Assembly (NCBI GenBank): GCA_963281155.1
Contig: CAUJLY010000002.1
Span: 5,146,001-5,210,000, forward strand
From: Rhabditophanes sp. KR3021
Lineage: Eukaryota > Nematoda > Chromadorea > Rhabditida > Alloionematidae
Reading direction: 5' to 3'
Length of the DNA: 64,000 bases
The translations under genes and the position numbers were made by a program. Every line of letters begins with the position of its first letter. Position 1 is the stretch's first letter. Under the pieces are notes generated by a model, which saw nothing but the letters and a program-made list of their open reading frames with translations, was not told the DNA's origin and ran no database searches. Of the stretch, positions 1-10,334 are shown one piece after another.

Positions 1-47
1 TGTCTTTCTACATTTTAATTTATTTTAAACTAATTTTTTTATTTTTT

Positions 48-1966
48 ATGAATGAGAAAGAAGCTAGAAGACATCTTATTGACAAACCAAATATTCTGAT
101 TAGAATTCATCCAGATGGACAAGTCTTATATAGTGTTCGACTTTCGCTTGTTCTATCTTGCCCTATGTCTTTAGAAGTAAGATAAGAATATTGTCTATTA
201 AATCTTAAATTTTAGTACTACCCACTTGACCACCAAAAATGCTTAATTGATCTTGCCAGCTATGCCTATACCACAGAAGATATTAAATATGTAATTTTAA
301 CCCGAAACACTCTTACAATTTAAAAATTATTTTGCTTTTAGCTTTGGAAAGAAACAGATCCCGTTCAACAGAAAGCCGGCCTTAAACAATCTTTACCAAG
401 TTTCGATCTCCAGGAAATTAATACAGGATATTGCACCTCAAAGACTAACACGGTAAATGCCACTATTTATTTAATTTATATTAATTCGCTTTTAGGGTGA
501 GAAAATTAATAATTGTGCATTAACAAATTGCATTATGCATGATAATAAGCTTAACTAACTTCTTTTAGGAGAGTATTCATGTTTACGTGTCGAATTGTTA
601 ATCAGACGCGAATTCAGTTTCTACTTGTTGCAGGTTTGTCTTTAATTGTCCCTGTTTTGTCATAAATAATGCTTAAAATATTGTCAAAGCAACTATTTGT
701 TCGAAAAAGGTTAAAGAGGTTAAAAATCGTTGTAACTTCTGTACTAATTGTTGCATTGTCCTTAACGCTTAATCTTTTGTATTTAGTTATATATCCCGTC
801 GTTCATGTTGGTCGTAGTTTCTTGGGTAAGTTTCAATTTGGCTGATTAATTATTTTTAAAGATAAGTTTTTGGCTGGACAAGGACAGGTTGGTGTCTACG
901 TTGATTCCTTTAACTTTTTTTAGTGTTCCTGCAAGAATCACGTAAATTTACAATTCATTAAGTTTGTTCACAACTATTTTTAGACTCGGTAAGTCTCTCA
1001 AATTAAAACAGTAATTAAGGTTTTCTTAGGGTAAGTGCCAGAAATGGATGAAATTGATAAGAATTTTAGGATCACGACATTTTTGGCTATGACTAGCAGC
1101 AGTGGGAGTAAGATATTTAAATCTTTTTGAAAAGATGTACAGCTTTACACATACTACACTAAACAAGATTAAAAATAATCATAAGAAAGTATACGTATTA
1201 TAGTAAAATATATATATTTTTGATGTTCACAACACTATGTTTAGTTCTAATATTTGAAAAGAGTGTGGTGTGTAACTGTACATTCATGGATGTAGTACAT
1301 ATTTTGTAAATATATTCAATAAGATTCCGTTCAAAACTGTTAAGTATCTTTTGATAAATGATTTACGCAATAGCTACCTACATCCATGAGCTTTAATAAA
1401 CTTACATCTTTTAATTCCATTTTAAGGTATAAACGCAAAACTGTAAGTTGCAATTTAAACGAAATAATCACATTAATTTAAACATTTCAGACCTCCAGTC
1501 AGTTACACAAAAGTTGGTTTTTACATGTGTTAATTTTATACATAAAAATTGTAGGCAATTGATGTTTGGATAGGTGTCTGCCTCGGTAAAATAAAAATCT
1601 TAGAACATTTTTTATAAATCATTTCAGCATTCATCTTCGGAGCTTTATTGGAATTCAGTTTAGGTATACTTTTCTTTGTTTAAATTTTAAACAACAAATC
1701 TATTTATAGTGAATTACAGCGCAAGGAAGGATATGGCATTCAATCAAAAAATGAGGTCCATGAAGCAAAATGGTCATTATTCGGAAAATGCGCGAGGATA
1801 CCAATTACTAACCCAAAACCCAAATAGACGATCATGGCTATGTTGTCAATTATTCTTTAGTAAATATAAAGAAAGATCAAAAAGAATTGATATTGTTTCA
1901 AGAATATTGTTTCCACTGGGTTATCTGGCATTCAACATTTTGTATTGGTTTATTTATCTGATATAA
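48..1966 (+). CDS. avr-14: Glutamate-gated chloride channel subunit, cassette 1 isoform (5' partial)
   Basis: Cys-loop ligand-gated anion channel of the plasma membrane, activated by glutamate; nematode relatives are ivermectin targets. Exons read 48-176, 216-290, 342-452, 496, 569-633, 787-825, 862-887, 924-941, 984-988, 1030, 1070-1107, 1427-1442, 1491-1512, 1555-1585, 1628-1663 and 1710-1966. They encode NEKEARRHLIDKPN, the Cys-loop stretch ending SYAYTTEDIKY, TM1 (LYIPSFMLVVVSW), the TM2 start VPARITLG, TM3 (WIGVCLAFIFGALLEF) and a C-terminal TM4. Adding these exons gives an unbroken frame only if the 1-nt exons at 496 and 1030 and the 5-nt exon at 984-988 are included. The 5' exons lie left of the window. 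No AG acceptor is visible before position 51, so the left exon border is unsure. The avr-14 assignment rests on the shared N-terminus plus two alternative channel cassettes, as in C. elegans avr-14. Confidence 0.85.
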
Positions 1967-3241
1967 AACATCACACAAAATCAATTATAAAAAATCAAAC
2001 ATATCAAACATATCAAAGTCCTTTGTATGTTGGCTTTTACTGCCATTTTTACAACAACACAAACACACTTTCAAGACACTTTTTTGCATGTATATTTTTA
2101 TGTTTGCTTATCACCTTTGTTTACTAACCACTTCACTTTTTTGATTCCTTAAACAAAACAATTTCTAGGAGAATACAGCTGTCTTCGCCTCGAATTAAAT
2201 CTAAGGTAAAAAATGTTCAATTAAATTTGTAGTTTTGAACAATAAATTAAATTTTGTCTTTTTGAGGAGAGAATACAGTTATTATGTAATCCAGCTATAC
2301 ATTCCATGTATTATGTTAGTTGTCGTATCATTTGTAAGTTTAAACATTTCTCAAATTAAATGAATTTGTAGGTGAGCTTTTGGATTGATAAGGACAGGTA
2401 GTTATAAAATTGTCTTTAGCTAATTACATTTATAAAGTGTACCTGCCCGTGTTTCTCTTGGAGTTACTAGTTTCTTAGCAATGATCACGGCTTCAGGAGG
2501 TAAGTCACATTGCACTAAATATAGTGTACGATATTTATTTTAGGCATAAACCAGAAATTGTAAGTTATAAACCTTAAGACTCATTAATCCATTTCAAGAC
2601 CACCAGTTTCATACGTAAAAGTAAGTTCAAATATTATAAAGCTTCATTAAATTCAACTTTAGGCCGTCGATATTTGGATAGGAGTGTAAGTAAATAGTTA
2701 ATTTTGACTTGTAATATTTTTTAGCTGCTTGTCATTTATTTTCGGAGCTCTCTTGGAGTATTCTTTAGGTGTGTTTATTTTTTCTGTTTTTTTAATTCTG
2801 TTTGAAGTTAATTACACTGGAAGACTTGAATTAATGAAAAAATCGAAAATAGAGAAGAAAGCTTATAATGTAAATCCATGCATCTGCCCCCCAACAAAAT
2901 CAAAATCATCTGCATTAATACCGATGGCGGTTGCTGGCATGGATACTTTCAACTTCAATACACAAAATGTACTAGAACCATCATATACAAATGGAACAGA
3001 TGATGGAACAGGACAATTATTAGGAAAGGCAAAATTCTTCCCCAGCCTCAGATTAGATTTAGCTGGCATGAAGCGTTCACGAAGAGGAATTCCATTATTG
3101 CAACGTTTTATTTTGACCAGATGGATATTTAGAGAGCAGGAAATTTCGAAGAGAATTGATCTTGTATCAAGAATCACATTTCCCACCTGTTTCATTGTAT
3201 TTCTGATATATTACTATTACAGTTACTTTGATCGAAATTAA
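48..3241 (+). CDS. avr-14: Glutamate-gated chloride channel subunit, alternative cassette 2 isoform
   Basis: A second complete pore cassette follows the first in the same orientation but has no ligand-binding exons of its own. Its exons are 2169-2205, 2267-2333, 2372-2397, 2438-2499, 2544-2559, 2599-2620, 2663-2685, 2725-2768 and 2808-3241. It starts at the same codon phase as cassette 1 (GEYSCLR), so it can be joined to the shared exons 48-176, 216-290, 342-452 and the 1-nt exon at 496; the total is then divisible by three. It encodes TM1 (LYIPCIMLVVVSF), VSFWIDKD, the TM2 start VPARVSLGVTSF, TM3 (WIGVCLSFIFGALLEY), a long intracellular loop of about 110 residues, and TM4 near the C-terminus. 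The arrangement implies mutually exclusive splicing giving two subunits with the same glutamate-binding domain and different pores. A separate promoter for cassette 2 cannot be excluded. Confidence 0.75.
496..496 (+). other. Predicted single-nucleotide exon (shared by both isoforms)
   Basis: The preceding exon ends in phase 0 at 452 (codons AAC ACG), and both cassettes begin in a phase that needs one extra G (G|GA GAG TAT and G|GA GAA TAC). Between them, TTTTAG is followed by one G and then GTGAG at 491-500. Splicing out 453-495 and 497-568 supplies the missing base and restores the conserved TNTGEYSC. A lost G in the assembly at 452/453 is the alternative. Confidence 0.6.
984..988 (+). other. 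Predicted 5-nt exon in the TM2 coding region
   Basis: The exon ACTCG lies between TTTTAG and GTAAGT, with introns of 42 and 41 nt on either side. With the 1-nt exon at 1030 it completes the conserved pore sequence PARITLGITT. The second cassette encodes the same residues (PARVSLGVTS) in one uninterrupted exon. Confidence 0.65.
1030..1030 (+). other. Predicted single-nucleotide exon in the TM2 coding region
   Basis: The bases CTTAG, G, GTAAGT at 1025-1036 place a single G between a good acceptor and a good donor. The flanking introns (989-1029 and 1031-1069; 41 and 39 nt) have the usual length for this gene. Without this G the frame from cassette 1 to the stop is broken. Confidence 0.65.
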
Positions 3242-3491
3242 ATATTCTTAAGCACTTTAAATTCATTTTTCTACCTATTATTTCTTAATAGAAAATAAAT
3301 ACACTTACTTTAATGATGATTTTATATTACAAGTTAAATATGGATATATCCCAATTAATAGTTAAAAAAGCTTTTTTGATTTCCTCTGCATATTTAAGAA
3401 ATTGTTCTAATAGTAGCATATCCGCAAACACCAAGGATGGAAAGTAAGAATAAAGCTTTAAACATGATCTTTTCTAATAGTTTAGAAGATT

Positions 3492-3596
3492 TTAAATGAA
3501 CATGGATATTGCGTCAGTTGGTAGATTAATTGGATTGGCACTAGCATAGAATTGGCCAATAATGGTTAAAAGAAGGATAGAAGAAGCAAATTTCAT
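3492..3596 (-). CDS. Tiny ORF with signal-peptide-like N-terminus
   Basis: A 34-codon ORF starts MKFASSILLLTIIGQFYASA and would encode little more than a secretion signal plus about 14 residues. Just downstream on the same strand (3465 to 3394) is a second 23-codon ORF, also starting with a hydrophobic stretch (MFKALFLLSILGVCG). They may be the ends of one spliced peptide-precursor gene or chance ORFs. No family is recognised. Confidence 0.3.
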   Translation of the reverse strand: MKFASSILLLTIIGQFYASANPINLPTDAISMFI

Positions 3597-4018
3597 TTTT
3601 GTTAAGTAAATTTATTTAACTGTTCAAATTACCAAAACAGAATTTCCTTTTATACAACTTTATGCCCATTAATTTAATGAATTATAGCAATAACAATTGT
3701 ATCAGATTATACTTAAGCCATAATTCCTTCAGTTATCCTCTAATTTTCAATATTTTGTAATTAACATCTCTTTTATTTCCAAACAATTATGTTACATCAT
3801 GCTATTTCCAATTAATACCTTTTTAATTGAGGGAACAATTGTTTGGATTAAATTGTTTTTACTAACACAATATCCTATTCAGACAAAATAATAAACAATT
3901 AGTAAATACATTTTACAAACTGTCCTAGCATTATGTGATATTTGAATAAAGAATATGTCAAAACTTTTATTTTAAAAGCATCATAATAATAAAAAGAGGT
4001 TAATTTGATTCCAAAAGT
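3597..4018. other. Intergenic, AT-rich
   Basis: No coding signal is seen on either strand. It separates the tiny secreted ORFs from the 3' end of the nuclear receptor gene. Confidence 0.5.
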
Positions 4019-4990
4019 TCAATGGTCTTGAGAATCTTCAATTTCGCTTGTTTTACATTGCCTCTTGATTGGTATAAAGATGTCTTCATTAGATTGATCT
4101 CTTCTTCCATCTGTAGCTTTTCTCTTATTGGATGTATTTAAACATGATCTGTCCATTCCCTGACTCAGGCATTTCTCCATCCTACAGGACTGGCATTTCG
4201 TCCTAGTCACCCTGTTAATTACACAGCCGTTTCCTTTGTGACATGTATAACTTAAATTGTTTTTAACAGTTCTTCTGAAAAACCCCTTGCAGCCTTCACA
4301 TGTAAGAACTCTATAATGATACCCTGAGCTTCTGTCGCCGCAAACTCGGCACGTGAAATCATCTGGTTCATCTTTATTGGCAGTTGTATTTTGCAACATT
4401 TGTGGAGAAAACATAGTATACGGAGCATTGTAATACATTTGTGGATTAAACAAGGAGTTTTGCATCATTTGCTGTTGATTATTCGCAAACAATACATTAT
4501 TTTGAACTGGTTTTAGAATTGTTTCTATTGAAACATTTCCCTCGCTAGATAGGATGCTAGTTAATGAAGATTCAGACGGAGTTAGCTCTGATTCTGACAA
4601 ATTTGGTTGTTCTTCTCTGTCACTTGAATAATTGTTCAATTTGCTTGATAGTATATCCTCAATTGTGAAACCAGAATTCTCAATACATTTTGAAACATTT
4701 GCAGGAATAAAGTCATGCAGTTGGTTTGGTCTTGGCCATACAAATGGATTCATTTGATTTTGTAGCATCATCAAGTTCATTGGATTAAATCTATTCATCA
4801 TGTTTGGCATGAATTCCATTTGGGAAGAAGGATGCATTAAATTTTTAAAATTAATGTAGTTTTGAGAACTATATTGCTGCCCCGTAAATGGATTTGTATT
4901 TTGAAACAATTGTGGCTGATTTACATTAAAATTATTTCCAAATGAATTCATATTATTAACATTCCTACTTGCTTCTTGCGTTTCGGTCAT
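4019..4990 (-). CDS. Nuclear hormone receptor-like transcription factor, DNA-binding domain only
   Basis: Encodes 323 residues from the ATG at 4990; a TTTTTAG acceptor lies just upstream of this start. The first 210 residues or so are low-complexity and rich in Asn, Gln, Met and Pro. A C4-C4 nuclear receptor DNA-binding domain follows: [13 protein letters not shown], the P-box [10 protein letters not shown], and the second finger ending [14 protein letters not shown]. About 50 mostly basic and polar residues then lead to the stop, with no ligand-binding domain. It is therefore a sequence-specific DNA-binding protein without a hormone pocket, like the ligand-domain-less receptors known from nematodes (odr-7) and insects (knirps). 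The DBD is intact; one usually conserved Gly after GYHY is Arg. The orthologue is not identified. Confidence 0.85.
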   Translation of the reverse strand: MTETQEASRNVNNMNSFGNNFNVNQPQLFQNTNPFTGQQYSSQNYINFKNLMHPSSQMEFMPNMMNRFNPMNLMMLQNQMNPFVWPRPNQLHDFIPANVSKCIENSGFTIEDILSSKLNNYSSDREEQPNLSESELTPSESSLTSILSSEGNVSIETILKPVQNNVLFANNQQQMMQNSLFNPQMYYNAPYTMFSPQMLQNTTANKDEPDDFTCRVCGDRSSGYHYRVLTCEGCKGFFRRTVKNNLSYTCHKGNGCVINRVTRTKCQSCRMEKCLSQGMDRSCLNTSNKRKATDGRRDQSNEDIFIPIKRQCKTSEIEDSQDH

Positions 4991-6201
4991 TGTTCTTGAT
5001 TTTAATACGGAGAAGTATTGCCCTAAAAATATAAAATAAGTTAGACATTGATAAACATTAGCAAACATGGATGAATTAAACTTATGATTTGTCTAGCCAA
5101 AATATACGTTTAAATAGCACAAGAATCATCTGTCAATCTTTACCTATTAGATTACGGAAAGCTATCTAAAGTTGTGTCGACATTTTTACATACCATGGCA
5201 TTTGTGGATAACCGATAATTAAATAGATTACTAATATCTTGACCATTCATAGATTGCTATATTTATAGTGCATTAAAGATTCAATTTAATTTATGTGATA
5301 CTTTATAATAGATTAGCATTTTTATGGTTTTTATTGGCTTAAATTAATATATCTCGTTGGGTTAGAAATTGGCAAATAAATGATTTGAAGTCTATAGCAT
5401 GGAAAGCCCTATACTTAAGGTAAAAAGATATCGGAATAAATTCTAATAATGTACACCACATTTAAATGACGGAAAACTGTGATAGCGGTGGTTCATTTGG
5501 ACACTTTGTGCAAATATCAATGAAAAGGAGTTTTATTATTCGAAAAAAATAACTGACACACAATTCAATCACATATTGCTTCCTCCCATAGAAACCTTGG
5601 TCATACTTGACAAACCAAATGTCTTAATTCATTCTTTGAAAGCCTTGGGCATTTAAGTCGATCTGTCTTGAGCATTTAAATCAATCTGTCTTGGGCATTT
5701 AAGTCAATCTGTCCTGAGTATTTGTACGCGATCTGGTATTAGTAAATGAAAATCCGACGTGATTTGGTTTTAGACTAATAGGGCATGTCTCATTTTTATC
5801 GAAACCTGCTTTAAATATTTTGACAATTGCATCAGTTGATCTATAAATGAAAAGGATTATTTAAATTTTATTAAGCTAAATAACTTACCTTAGCAGGACT
5901 GATTTCTTCTTTATATTTTTCATGGGAATTTTTTCTTTTTCTTACTGTAAGATATAATATAAGACAACTCACTTCATTACACATAACGTACAATATATAT
6001 CTAATAGGATAATGATAACATGAATATATAATATGCTAATATAACTATTTGAGCCACTATTATTCAACGTTTAGAAAGTTACATGATTATTGGGCAACGA
6101 AAACAGAATTTTCTTTTAATCAGTTTATTAAATTGAAGGATTCTTATTAAAAATGCAATATTAAAAGCTAGAAGATATATAATAAATATTAGTCGATATA
6201 C
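4991..6201. other. Intergenic region with a short tandem repeat and one orphan exon-like stretch
   Basis: No full gene was found. On the minus strand, 5942-5889 is an exon-like stretch (reads RKRKNSHEKYKEEISPAK) ending at a GTAAGT donor, but the next acceptor leads straight into a stop, so it could not be placed in a gene. Confidence 0.4.
5640..5725. repeat. Short tandem repeat, about 28-bp unit, three degenerate copies
   Basis: The unit GGGCATTTAAGTCAATCTGT recurs three times with small differences (TCGATCTGTCTTGAG, TCAATCTGTCTTGGG, TCAATCTGTCCTGAG). It lies in gene-free DNA; no function is apparent. Confidence 0.7.
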
Positions 6202-6540
6202 TCAATTATGACATCCGAAGCATTGTACTTTTGATGGAAATGGAACTTTTGATTTCCGGGACGAACCACATTCAACATATTGATAAGTCTTCCTACAAAC
6301 ATTGCTTGTCTTTCGGAATTTCATGGAAAAGATTGATTTTTGTCCCATTGAGCTCTCCACTTTAGTTTGGACAGCACACAAAGTTACCTCTTGATCTTCT
6401 CTTTCACTTGCAGGAGGATTTTCAGAAGCTGGGGTCCAATATAATCATCTGTTTAAAGTTTGATGCTGTTGAAGGCATGGAATATTAGAACTTCTTAAAT
6501 ACCTTCTACTATAATTTCTGAAGTCACTTTGATTAATCAT
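6202..6540 (-). CDS. Hypothetical small Cys-containing protein
   Basis: The minus strand carries a long open stretch ending at 6202 that reads SENPPASEREDQEV, then a Cys-containing region with CAVQTKV, NVCRKTYQYVECG and VQCFGCHN at the C-terminus. The spacing of five Cys in about 60 residues suggests a secreted cystine-rich ligand-like domain, but no family is recognised. The 5' end is uncertain: the ATG at 6540 (MINQSDF) must be joined through a short intron and only a weak donor keeps the frame. No signal peptide is visible in this model. Confidence 0.35.
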
Positions 6541-7049
6541 GTCAGTTCAGATGATTAAATTGAATAAAATTACGACGAACAAGCAGGCATGTAAAACCTA
6601 TTTTAATTTATTACCTTAACTTGTGTGCAAATAAAAATAAATTCACAGAAGCTTAAAAGTGGAGTTTTTTATTACTAAACATTTCTTACGATAAAAACTA
6701 ATTGTATATCAAGATATGGTACTTCGATATTGCCTAGGTATACGTAATTGATACACAAAGCGCTAGATTATGGTTCATACCTAAGCTGTGTCTTGGTGTA
6801 TAGCATCTTTCTTAGCTCATTATGACTATCTATACACACACATAATCAGATTTAGATTGTAAGAGTTTGTTATTGGATTATGGTTTATTTTAAAAGTATC
6901 CAAATTAGAGGCGGAAACATAGGAAGATGCAAATCATGATGTAGCATTTATACAACGGATTAAGATAGTAAAAAAGTAGGCAATACATTTTGATTCGTAT
7001 ATAATACCAGGATTTTATTTGGTAGTCATTAGCAACAAGTACTTTTATT
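6541..7049. other. Intergenic
   Basis: AT-rich stretch between divergent genes; it should hold the promoter of the gene starting at 7050. No motif is recognised. Confidence 0.4.
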
Positions 7050-7990
7050 ATGAGTTCAAATAATTCTTCCATCGATTCTTCCGACAATTTTCCTACTAAT
7101 TCTCCCATCAATTCATATCATGAAGTAAGTAATCTCTTGTTTATCCACTCAATTAATTGTTTTTTCAGAATCTGGTCAATTACTATCCTAATCTGCAATC
7201 TATGAATGGATATGTAGGCGGAATGAGTACTGTAAATCCATTAGGATATAACTTTGGTTGCTTTCAGCCAACTATCCAGCAACAAGTTGGTAATAGCAAT
7301 GCAACTACGCAGGAAAAAATACCTAGTAGCCCAGAAGATTTGGAGGTTTTCGAAAATGTTTTAACAAAAATGACCTTACTTAATGATTCAGTGAAGCAGA
7401 AGGTAACAGTTGGGGAATTAAAGCGACGAATCGCTCTTCCTGAGAAACAAAATGCATCATCTATTTCCCGACTGCTCAGAATAGCCAAGACATCCAAAAG
7501 TGGAGATAATTTGCGCAAACGGTTAAATAAATTAAACATCAATGTTGCGTTGAATGGTAGAAAAACAATTAAAACAAATTGCTTCTCCACATTAACAGAG
7601 GAGGAGGTAAGAAAATTTTCGGATCATTTGAACATCAAGACTTCTGATCATTTTCCTTACGAAAAGATTGCTAAAGAAATAATGCAAGGTAAAGTGACCA
7701 AAACTGATGAAATTGCAAAAGAACAGCAAATATTGTCGAATGCAGTTGCTGGAATGAATCTTCTCAAGGATCTTTTGGAAAGAGATAGTGCCCCTTTTAT
7801 GGATCAGTATCCATCTCAGCAATTAAGTGATAGCGTCCAATCCAAATTGGATATTTTTTCTAAAGCAACTCATTCTTTTGGCGTACATTCGATGATAAAT
7901 AGTATTCAAACGGCGTCAGATACTTTTTTAAAGATAAACGAATTGCGCAAAGCCCAAGCTGCAGGTATATATAATGCCAAGAATTTTTGA
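7050..7990 (+). CDS. Hypothetical protein, 298 residues
   Basis: Two exons, 7050-7124 and 7169-7990, joined by a 44-nt GTAAGT...TTTCAG intron. The first exon starts MSSNNSSIDSSDNFP and gives a Ser/Asn-rich N-terminus; the next part is rich in Asn, Gly and Gln. From about residue 70 the protein is charged and mostly helical in appearance (for example KQKVTVGELKRRIALPEK and KSGDNLRKRLNKLN). There is no signal peptide, membrane segment or recognised domain. The clean two-exon frame supports a real gene; the function is unknown. Confidence 0.65.
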
Positions 7991-8608
7991 GTAATAAAAT
8001 TATTTGGCAGTATTCATAAATGTTTTTCAAAATTAGTATACAATGCTTTAATAATTACTGGCGTCTATTTTTTCACAATCGCAATGAATTTATTTTGTGA
8101 AATATATTTGATATAGTATATGTTAAATTTCAATTAGCAATACATTTTCTTGATAAAATAATATGCCTGTATATCCTTCTTACTTTAAAACTGTAGATTT
8201 TTGCTACGAAAAAATTACTTTATTGAGCTCGTTATTGTTTAATAAGGTTTAAATAATACGGTTTTTGAACACACATTTAATAACATCATTTTCCAGATAA
8301 GAGGGATTAAGTGGTTTGTTTACTAGAATTTAGAACTACATATGCATATGTTGATTTTTCCCTCTGCTTCAACGTAATTTCGTATCAGTGCATTGATATG
8401 ATCACTTTTTTCCTGACAAAAATGTGAATTGATTAAAAGTAACCCCTTTTAGGTAAATGTGTGGCATGTCATTACGTCAAATTTGAATGTAATTATGAGC
8501 AAACTTACAACCAACTAAGAGACAAATTTGGATTTATTATAGTAAATTTGTTGCCAATCAAATAAATTTATTAAGAAGGCAGATGGGGTTAATTAAATTA
8601 GTTAAATA
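7991..8608. other. Intergenic
   Basis: AT-rich, convergent 3' ends on both sides. The first 50 nt probably hold the 3' UTR of the upstream gene (AATAAAA soon after its stop). Nothing else is seen. Confidence 0.5.
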
Positions 8609-9084
8609 TTATATACATAAGATATTTATGGGTTTGTTTGAAGGAATAAAGCTCCTTTGCTTGAGTGCTTTCAATTTTTCATAGCCAATGAAAGCGCAAT
8701 TGCGCTCCTTGATGTAGAAGAAATCTTCCCTTTGAGTGCCTGATAGATTATAGCGGAATCTAGCAGTTGACAATCCATCTGTTGTTTCCATTCGGAATCT
8801 TGCTTCCTCAGACAACGTCCATCTTGCAACCCCTTCTTTGCTGCAAACCTGCAAAAGTTGTATTATTGGTTTGTTATTTTCATAGAACTTACAGCAACGT
8901 TTTGTTCATTTATTCTATTGGACTGATGGTAGATTAAAGATTCTGCACATCGTTGCAATCCGCGCACTTGTAGGTTGCGTATTTGGAAAGCAGCTTGCAA
9001 CGAGACAAGTTTGTTCTACTTGAAGTTGAAACTTTCTTCTTTTTCTCGGATGACGGGTGGATTTCTTCTATTTTGACGCTTCAT
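8609..9084 (-). CDS. Hypothetical protein, 5' end unresolved
   Basis: Two exons are well supported: one ending at 8893 with GTAAGT, and 8848 to 8609. They encode LQAAFQIRNLQVRGLQ, CAESLIYHQSNRINEQN, then VARWTLSEEARFRMETTDG and FYIKERNCAFIGYEKLKAL. Upstream, the only in-frame ATG (9084, MKRQNRRNPPVIR) is separated by an in-frame TAG at about 9016-9018. That TAG may be the end of a 3' splice site (TTCAAGTAG), in which case the true 5' exon was not found, or the gene is broken. No domain is recognised. Confidence 0.45.
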
Positions 9085-9314
9085 TGTCAATCTTTTACTG
9101 TTTTGATAAGACTTGAAAAAAGTAAAATTATGGTAAAATGAACAGTCACACTCTTCCAATATTTGCATCTACTGTCGTTGTATGATTTGTTAACCTCCAA
9201 AAATCGAGTTTCCAAGCAGACAGTCAACATTCATTGTTTTAACACAATCGAGACAAATTTAAATAATAATTAACAAAAATACTAATTTAATATGAAATAG
9301 ATCTTTTTTTAAAG

Positions 9315-9666
9315 GAGATCGTCTTTTAACGTAATCATTAATTTTGCGGAAATCTTAGGAGTGTCAAGCAACAAGGAACTCATCAAATGCTCTTTTGGAA
9401 TTGCCGAAAAAGTATCTGAAAGACATGTTCGAAATTGTGATCGTGTTGTTACCAAGAATAAAAGTGGCAGCAACCTTGGAAAGGCCAAAGCATCGCTTTC
9501 TCCAAACAAACCAAAATCTGGAAGAAATAACTCCAGTGAGATACCACACGTTCCACGCAAATCAGATAGCAATAAAAGGGGAAAGACAAGGAATAGTATT
9601 GAGGATACGTCCAAAAATAAAGCTCTTCGACTTTCAGTTGATTTAGATACTGGTTATCACCATTAA
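9315..9666 (+). other. Open reading stretch without start codon (exon or gene fragment)
   Basis: After a TTTTTTAAAG acceptor-like site, 116 codons are open to a TAA at 9666, starting RSSFNVIINFAEILGVSS and ending SVDLDTGYHH. The second half is basic and Ser/Asn-rich. It contains no Met at all, so it must be a 3' exon or a relic. Frames on the opposite strand are also open over part of this length, which weakens the call. No family is recognised. Confidence 0.3.
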
Positions 9667-9750
9667 CTAATGAAATATGCTTGTCCACAACGTTGTTGGC
9701 TTCAAGATAGTTTTAAAAAGCAAACCATTAATGTGTAATGTACTTTTTAG

Positions 9751-9935
9751 ATTATCCTCAAATGTTATGTGATATCTTAGTAGATATTAAAAATCAATTT
9801 GGTGATATTCCAATTTATGTTACTGAAAATGGAAGCATGGATATAGATGGTAACAGTATCGAAGATCAATCAAGAATAGGCTATCTTGGAGGTCATATTA
9901 ATGGTGTTCATAACACAATTCAAAAAGCTTTGTAA
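9751..9935 (+). pseudogene. Glycosyl hydrolase family 1 (beta-glucosidase/klotho-like) relic
   Basis: Follows a TACTTTTTAG acceptor and reads DYPQMLCDILVDIKNQFG, then IPIYVTENGSMD, then SRIGYLGGHINGVHNTIQ before a TAA. I/V-TENG carries the catalytic nucleophile Glu of GH1 enzymes, and the following helix matches the usual YL..H.....I pattern. Only about 60 of the roughly 450 residues of the family are present, with no upstream barrel and no downstream closing strands, so it is a gene fragment. Confidence 0.7.
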
Positions 9936-10334
9936 CAACAACATGTATTTACCGTGTTGAATAATCATTAAGTACATATATTCATTAAAATACGCCTTTT
10001 TATTGTTTAAAATAAAAAGGTCTATAGATTGAAATGCATACATCAAACCTATATATTCAAAAAAGATTTAAACTTCTTACCATAAACTGAATCATCATCA
10101 TGTTAATGTTCAAATTACCCTTAAAAAATAATGTGTATGAGTAAGACAATTTTTTTAACAATATATGAATGTGTCATCGAGAATACGACCTTGCTGATAA
10201 TAGATGTGATTATTTTTTGGACAATATTTACCTTTCAATCAAGAGTCATACCTCTATGACAAAATATATTTAAGAAAGAATTTTATAATATCAGCACATA
10301 AGTATTTACTTATTTCTACTATCAATTCAAGACT
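9936..10334. other. Intergenic; upstream region of the His/Cys-rich ORF
   Basis: AT-rich. No other gene is seen. A TATATTTAAG stretch lies about 65 nt before the ATG at 10335; it may be a core promoter, but this is not certain. Confidence 0.4.

Noticed and set aside
9309..9614. A 101-codon minus-strand ORF with a hydrophobic start
   Set aside because: It overlaps the longer plus-strand frame, lacks an ATG, and its composition is what the complement of a Ser/Asn/Lys-rich frame would give.
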